A DNA stretch of 39,972 nt from a virus. Below the pieces are notes generated by a model. The model saw nothing but the letters and a program-made list of their open reading frames with translations. It did no database searches and had not been told where the DNA came from. A program made the position numbers and the translations under genes. Numbering within the stretch: position 1 is the first letter of the stretch; each line of letters opens with the position of its first letter. Where the stretch lies: positions 1 to 39,972 of IMG/VR virus record IMGVR_UViG_3300005537_000041; one strand, 5' to 3'. Below, in pieces: positions 36,855-39,972 of the stretch.

Positions 36855-37177
36855 CGAACGTTCCCTTGCGAAGGCGTGTTTCGCTCGAACACCAGCTTGC
36901 GCATGTCCGCGAGGTGATCGCGCAGGGCGTTGACGTGCTCGCTCGGATACTTCGCCTCGGTCGGGCGCAGCCCCTCATTCCAAAGGGCATCCATGAGACT
37001 CTGAGCGGCCCTGCCGTCGAGTTCCAGCGTGGGCTGCATCAGATCCCCCGGCTTGCGTTCGACAAGCTCCAGCGGTCCCAGCGGTGGCACCACGCGGCGC
37101 TCGCCGTGGAATCCCGGCTCCTCCATCAGTAGCATCACGCCGTCTTGGCACCAGTTCTTTCCGGCCTTGAAGATCAT
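36851..37177 (-). CDS. Hypothetical 108-aa protein
   Basis: ATG overlaps the previous stop. It has a GLRPTEAKYPSEHVNALRDHLADMRKLVF C-terminal helix and a LMDALWNEG middle, with PTLELDGRAAQSLMD. Similar small proteins are seen in phage early regions without known role. Overlaps the small gene downstream. Confidence 0.65.
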   Translation of the reverse strand: MIFKAGKNWCQDGVMLLMEEPGFHGERRVVPPLGPLELVERKPGDLMQPTLELDGRAAQSLMDALWNEGLRPTEAKYPSEHVNALRDHLADMRKLVFERNTPSQGNVR

Positions 37178-37422
37178 GGCTTCTCCGAATCACGCTCACC
37201 TGATGGCGCGTAGACGCGGGGCTTGGCGATCCACCCAGCGGCGTGAAGCCGTTCGAGCATCCCGACTTGGGATTTCACGCACGCCTGCAACGTCGAGAGC
37301 GGCAGGTTGACGCGCGGGTCGGCGTCGCCGTTCACCATGTCCTCGACGTCATTGCCGCCCGTGTTGATGATGTGCTCGCGGAACGGCTCCATCCACTTCG
37401 GCATCTTCCACTTGCGGCTCAT
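37174..37422 (-). CDS. Hypothetical 82-aa protein
   Basis: ATG at 37420-37422 overlaps the previous stop. The chain begins with a basic aromatic helix (KWKMPKWMEPFREHII) and continues with an acidic NDVEDMVNGDADP stretch and a helix with one cysteine. No recognised domain; it is kept on operon fit. Confidence 0.6.
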   Translation of the reverse strand: MSRKWKMPKWMEPFREHIINTGGNDVEDMVNGDADPRVNLPLSTLQACVKSQVGMLERLHAAGWIAKPRVYAPSGERDSEKP

Positions 37423-37649
37423 GTTCTTTTCTCCACGCGAGTCTCTTTTGGTCCCGGCCCATCGGGCCTGTGATCGTCGCCCCTGCCGCGAGCGGCAGTT
37501 ACTTGGACCGACGGAACGGGATTTGCCCCGAGGTAGCCTTGGATGGCGTCCTCGATCATGGCGCGCTCGGCGAGCGTCGGCGTGTAGCCAGCGCCGCCAT
37601 CGAAGCGAAATTCATAGTCGATCACGTACTCATGAACGCTTGGCATCAT
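37419..37649 (-). CDS. Hypothetical 76-aa protein
   Basis: ATG at 37647-37649 (or the next ATG) overlaps the end of the preceding gene by 20 bases, with a G-rich site upstream. HEYVIDYEFRFDGG is a beta start, followed by LAERAMIEDAIQGYLGAN. The basic tail (GRGDDHRPDGPGPKETRVEKR) is disordered. Function unknown. Confidence 0.6.
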   Translation of the reverse strand: MMPSVHEYVIDYEFRFDGGAGYTPTLAERAMIEDAIQGYLGANPVPSVQVTAARGRGDDHRPDGPGPKETRVEKRT

Positions 37650-38421
37650 TCCCCCCCACTTTCCGCTCTGTTACAGGGGCGTTAGGCTCACGCCACTCCG
37701 GGCAGCTCGCGGCGTGGCCCATTCCTGCGGCTGCACCGCAATCCGCGCACGGTCCCAGCCCGACCGGCCCCGAGTCCTCCGTACTAAGCCCCGTCATTTC
37801 AGACGGCCCCGCTTTCGCGGCGGAAGGCTCGGCGGTGATGCGGCCGGAAGGGTTGGGATTCTTGGCGAGCGCGGCGCGCGCACGGCGGAAGTCTTGCCAC
37901 TCGTAGCGATCGGCCGGCACCCAATCGGTAACGAGATCGAGCGCCCATTCCAGGTGGCCTCGAAGTTCCTCTGCGTAAGGCAAGTTGGCCTTGAGGCGCA
38001 TGTTCTCGGCGTTGAGCGCGATCACGCGCTGATTCAGGCGCTCCATCTCGCCCGCGAGCGGCTGCGTGGCGCTCTCAAGGTCGCCCTCGACCTTCTCCGC
38101 GTGGCGGATCGCCCTCTCGGCATCGGCCCCGGCGCTCACAGCCATCGCGTCGGCTGCGGCTAGGTCGCGGACGAGACATTGCACCACCTGCACGGCGCTC
38201 GTGCACATGCTGACCGCGTGGCAACCGCTGTCGTCGCACTCCGACTCGTAATACTCGATCGCGATGTCCTTCGCGTCCTGAGTTCCTTTGGAGAGGCGTG
38301 ATTCGGCCTCCTCGGCCCGCTTCTTCCAGTGGTCGCGCTCCTGGCCGAGCATCCCGGTAGCTTCCGTGTGCAGCGCTTGCTGCTCGTAGTAGGCGTCCTT
38401 CCAGTCTTCGAGGGTTTTCAC
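37630..38421 (-). CDS. Coiled-coil protein with C-terminal Cys pair, 263 aa
   Basis: GTG at 38419-38421 overlaps the previous small gene's stop. Residues 5-150 are heptad-rich coiled coil (WKDAYYEQQALHTEATGM, RLSKGTQDAKDIAI, LNQRVIALNAENMRLKANL). A C-terminal CADCGAAAGMGHAASC motif near 233-248 looks like a zinc knuckle. The long helix may be a scaffold or a host-interacting protein. No known family. Confidence 0.65.
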   Translation of the reverse strand: MKTLEDWKDAYYEQQALHTEATGMLGQERDHWKKRAEEAESRLSKGTQDAKDIAIEYYESECDDSGCHAVSMCTSAVQVVQCLVRDLAAADAMAVSAGADAERAIRHAEKVEGDLESATQPLAGEMERLNQRVIALNAENMRLKANLPYAEELRGHLEWALDLVTDWVPADRYEWQDFRRARAALAKNPNPSGRITAEPSAAKAGPSEMTGLSTEDSGPVGLGPCADCGAAAGMGHAASCPEWREPNAPVTERKVGGNDAKRS

Positions 38422-38498
38422 GTCGTTCTCCCTGATGGGAATGCTGAGTGAACCTCATCCGTGGAATCGCCTGCGATTTCGCAGATTTGCCCGCTCAT
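38418..38498 (-). CDS. Possible 26-aa coupling peptide
   Basis: ATG 38496-38498 overlaps the methylase remnant stop, and its stop overlaps the next gene's GTG. The chain is acidic (CEIAGDSTDEVHSAF). It may be a real small protein or only a translational-coupling element. Confidence 0.4.
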   Translation of the reverse strand: MSGQICEIAGDSTDEVHSAFPSGRTT

Positions 38499-39102
38499 GC
38501 CGCGCGACCCGCAGATTTGGCTGCGCCGCGCCGCTTGGCGATGCGCTCCTCCTGCTCCTGGTCCAGCCACGCCACAGCGCGCTGCGCCCGCGTGTGCATC
38601 GCCGCTTGCCGTAGCCCCTCCGAGGCGTTGGCCTCGAACACCGCCCGCGCGAAGCCCGGAGGGGTGGCGGCTCGCAAGTTGGCGCGATTCTCGGACGGCG
38701 CCATGAGGTGCATCTTCGAGCCCTCCGTGGGCTCTACCCATGTCGGCTTGTCGAACATATCGCCCGGCTTGATGACGGGCGGCATGCGGAAGCCGTTACC
38801 GGTCCAAAGCCAAGTTTCCTTTGTGTACGGGTCGCCGTAGTCGTTTGGGTCGAACTTGAAGTTCGGCTCCCCGATGTGGGGGATCGAGACGAGACAGGTG
38901 ACGGGGTGCTCGACCATGTAGGGTGCCCCCGACCATGCCCCGGCCATCCGGGCGGCCTCGAAGGTCTCCAGATGTTCCCTTCCTTCCTGGGCTTGCGGAT
39001 CGAATGCTGCGTATCGACGCACCAGCACTCCACGCCAGCGTCCGCCCAAGGCTCCGCCATGATCGGAGTCTTGCTGCACAGGAAGATGGCGATGATGTTC
39101 AT
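38495..39102 (-). pseudogene. Broken phage DNA-methylase gene (centre deleted, frame shifted)
   Basis: From ATG 39100-39102 one frame gives IIAIFLCSKTPIMAEPWADAG and CWCVDTQHSIRKPRKEGNI, the start of a phage SAM-dependent DNA methylase. The matching C-terminal part is in another frame: TFEAARMAGAWSGAPYMVEHPV, YGDPYTKETWLWTGNGF and TPPGFARAVFEAN. The join lies near 38975. The middle, which in relatives carries the WGD and PPC catalytic part, is missing. Family recall is from known phage proteins, so the exact modification is not stated. The C-terminal frame could still be made as a fragment. Confidence 0.75.
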
Positions 39103-39251
39103 TACTTGAGGAACTCGCGCCGAAGCTCACAGCGCCTATTTGCAGCCGCGATACGCTCGTCCATGTTGTTGCGTTGCCACCAGCCGGAAGCCTTGAGGCG
39201 TTCGATTTCGTTGTCCCGCTGAATCTCTTCGTAGGTTCTCGGGTCTTTCAT
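39102..39251 (-). CDS. Hypothetical 49-aa protein
   Basis: GGAGGCGGAA precedes the ATG (39249-39251). The chain is one charged helix (TYEEIQRDNEIERLKASGWWQRNNMDERIAAANRRCE) and ends at a stop that overlaps the methylase-remnant ATG (TAATG). Small, but with good signals at both ends. Confidence 0.6.
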   Translation of the reverse strand: MKDPRTYEEIQRDNEIERLKASGWWQRNNMDERIAAANRRCELRREFLK

Positions 39252-39260
39252 TTCCGCCTC

Positions 39261-39434
39261 CTATCGGGTTGCGAGTGCGGTGGCGAGCCGCGCATCCACG
39301 CGGTCGATACCTTCGGCTGCCCCGGTTTCGTACACGAGGCGCAGGGCGATCTCGCAATCGTGCGGTGTGCCGCCGCGGATGATTTCCAGCACCTCGCCGT
39401 ATTCCTTCGTTTTCTTCCAGTCATCGAAAGTCAT
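39261..39434 (-). CDS. Hypothetical 57-aa protein
   Basis: GAGGAA precedes the ATG (39432-39434). The chain has MTFDDWKKTKEYGEVLEIIRGG, a single cysteine and a C-terminal helical part ending in ALATR. No domain is recognised. Its stop lies nine bases before the next gene's ribosome-binding site. Confidence 0.55.
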   Translation of the reverse strand: MTFDDWKKTKEYGEVLEIIRGGTPHDCEIALRLVYETGAAEGIDRVDARLATALATR

Positions 39435-39445
39435 GGTGATTTCCT

Positions 39446-39493
39446 CTATTGATTCCGCGTCTCGAAGTAGCGATCCTGCAATTCCTTCGTCAC
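39446..39493 (-). CDS. Possible 15-aa mini-ORF
   Basis: GTG at 39491-39493 overlaps the stop of the 59-aa gene in GTGA form and encodes a short polar peptide (KELQDRYFETRN). It ends 11 bases before the next ATG. It may act as a re-initiation bridge rather than a product. Confidence 0.25.
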   Translation of the reverse strand: MTKELQDRYFETRNQ

Positions 39494-39669
39494 CTCGACG
39501 TGGCGAGTTCTTGCACGCCCTGGCCGAGCACGGCGATCTTCTCGTCGATCTCCGCTTGCTTGAGCGTGGCCTTCGCCTTCGCGGTGGACGCGCGCAAGGG
39601 CGCGAGGGCTTCGTCGATCTTCTCTTTCGAGAGGGCGATGAGCTCTTTGAACGGTTTCAGCGTGAACAT
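39490..39669 (-). CDS. Hypothetical 59-aa helical protein
   Basis: ATG at 39667-39669. The chain is one long Lys/Glu/Ala-rich helix (KPFKELIALSKEKIDEALAPL, KAKATLKQAEIDEKIAVLG). It could form a coiled coil. The ribosome-binding site is weak. It follows the 83-aa gene, five bases from its stop. Confidence 0.5.
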   Translation of the reverse strand: MFTLKPFKELIALSKEKIDEALAPLRASTAKAKATLKQAEIDEKIAVLGQGVQELATSR

Positions 39670-39674
39670 GGTTG

Positions 39675-39926
39675 TTATGCCTTTCTGGTCAGTAGGAGGC
39701 GGGTGTTCATGTGCTTTGGCGGTGCTGGGGTCGATTGCTGTGTGTCTACCAGTTGATCCGGGTCTTTCATCGCGGCTTGCTTATCGAGCCACTCGCCCTT
39801 GCTGAGGGTGCGCCCCGGCAATAGCCGATCATTGGTCTGGTCGTATTTCAAATGCCCCTCCGAAACCAATCGGCGCACCTCTTGCAGGAGTCGGTTGTTC
39901 GGATCGATAAAGCTGCTCACGGCCAT
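39675..39926 (-). CDS. Hypothetical 83-aa protein spanning the circle junction region
   Basis: ATG at 39924-39926 lies inside the terminal repeat; AGGAAA is upstream. The first 40 residues (FIDPNNRLLQEVRRLVSEGHLKYDQTNDRLLPGR) look like a short helix-beta domain, and the tail is Pro/Gln-rich. In the circular genome it follows the RNA ligase gene directly. No known function. Confidence 0.6.
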   Translation of the reverse strand: MAVSSFIDPNNRLLQEVRRLVSEGHLKYDQTNDRLLPGRTLSKGEWLDKQAAMKDPDQLVDTQQSTPAPPKHMNTRLLLTRKA

Positions 39927-39972
39927 GGGTCGATTTCCTAGTTACGAATGAAGCTCAAACAATGAACTTCAG
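39863..39972. repeat. Terminal direct repeat, right copy
   Basis: Exact copy of bases 1-110. It includes the start codon region of the 83-aa gene and the 3' end of the RNA ligase stop region. Removing one copy gives a circle of 39,862 bp. Confidence 0.97.

Noticed and set aside
1-39972. CRISPR arrays, insertion sequences, rRNA genes
   Set aside because: No spaced repeat array, transposase or rRNA-like sequence was seen; the only clear long repeat is the terminal one.

Overview
The window is the complete, apparently circular genome of a temperate, short-tailed (podovirus-type) bacteriophage. Bases 1-110 are repeated exactly at 39863-39972, so the unit genome is about 39,862 bp and one gene runs across the arbitrary window ends. 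Lipoprotein signals, DnaA boxes of the TTATCCACA type, a holin with an embedded Rz/Rz1 spanin pair, a P22-size portal and an attP made from the 3' half of a bacterial tRNA-Lys gene all point to a Gram-negative, probably proteobacterial, host with fairly GC-rich DNA. No host genus can be named from the sequence alone.

Layout (lambdoid logic). The control region is at about 4.75-5.8 kb. A leftward cI-like repressor gene (5049-5432) is coupled to a small secreted/lipoprotein gene. A rightward promoter fires a cro-like gene (5506-5709), followed by a tR1-like terminator and a cII-like gene. Four related 14-bp operator-like sites, two at each early promoter, lie at 4772-4821 and 5455-5495. From pL (about 4800) one long leftward transcription unit runs to base 1 and, after circularisation, on from 39926 down to 33412. 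It encodes a small membrane protein, NinB, a Ref-type nuclease, an ERF single-strand annealing protein, a YqaJ-type exonuclease, a metzincin-motif lipoprotein, a DUF551 protein, an RNA ligase, many small proteins linked by ATGA/GTGA overlaps, a broken DNA-methylase gene, a DUF5131 (Gp37/Gp68) protein, a stand-alone ClpX-type zinc domain, an excisionase and the integrase, ending at attP (about 33351-33398).

Rightward, the replication block (6.1-8.35 kb) has an O-like initiator gene that carries two inverted DnaA boxes and a 10-bp-period iteron array, a likely replication origin. It is followed by the terminase genes, four small virion-type genes, the portal, scaffold, major capsid, a methyltransferase fusion, head-tail adaptor and stabilisation proteins, three Pro/Gln/Gly-rich proteins with similar N-termini, two large ejection-type proteins and a tail fibre (8.35-31 kb). 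A lysis cassette at 31.0-32.4 kb has a holin, a tiny membrane protein, a DUF5675 protein in the position of the endolysin, and Rz/Rz1. 

How it works together: the repressor and Cro-like protein would compete at the operator quartet. Left-operon products recombine, process and integrate DNA, while right-operon products replicate, package and lyse. The most interesting points are the DUF5675 protein as a candidate cell-wall enzyme, the ClpX zinc-domain mimic, the HExxHxxGxxH lipoprotein, the operator quartet with a possibly leaderless cro mRNA, the intragenic origin, and a methylase gene that has lost its centre.
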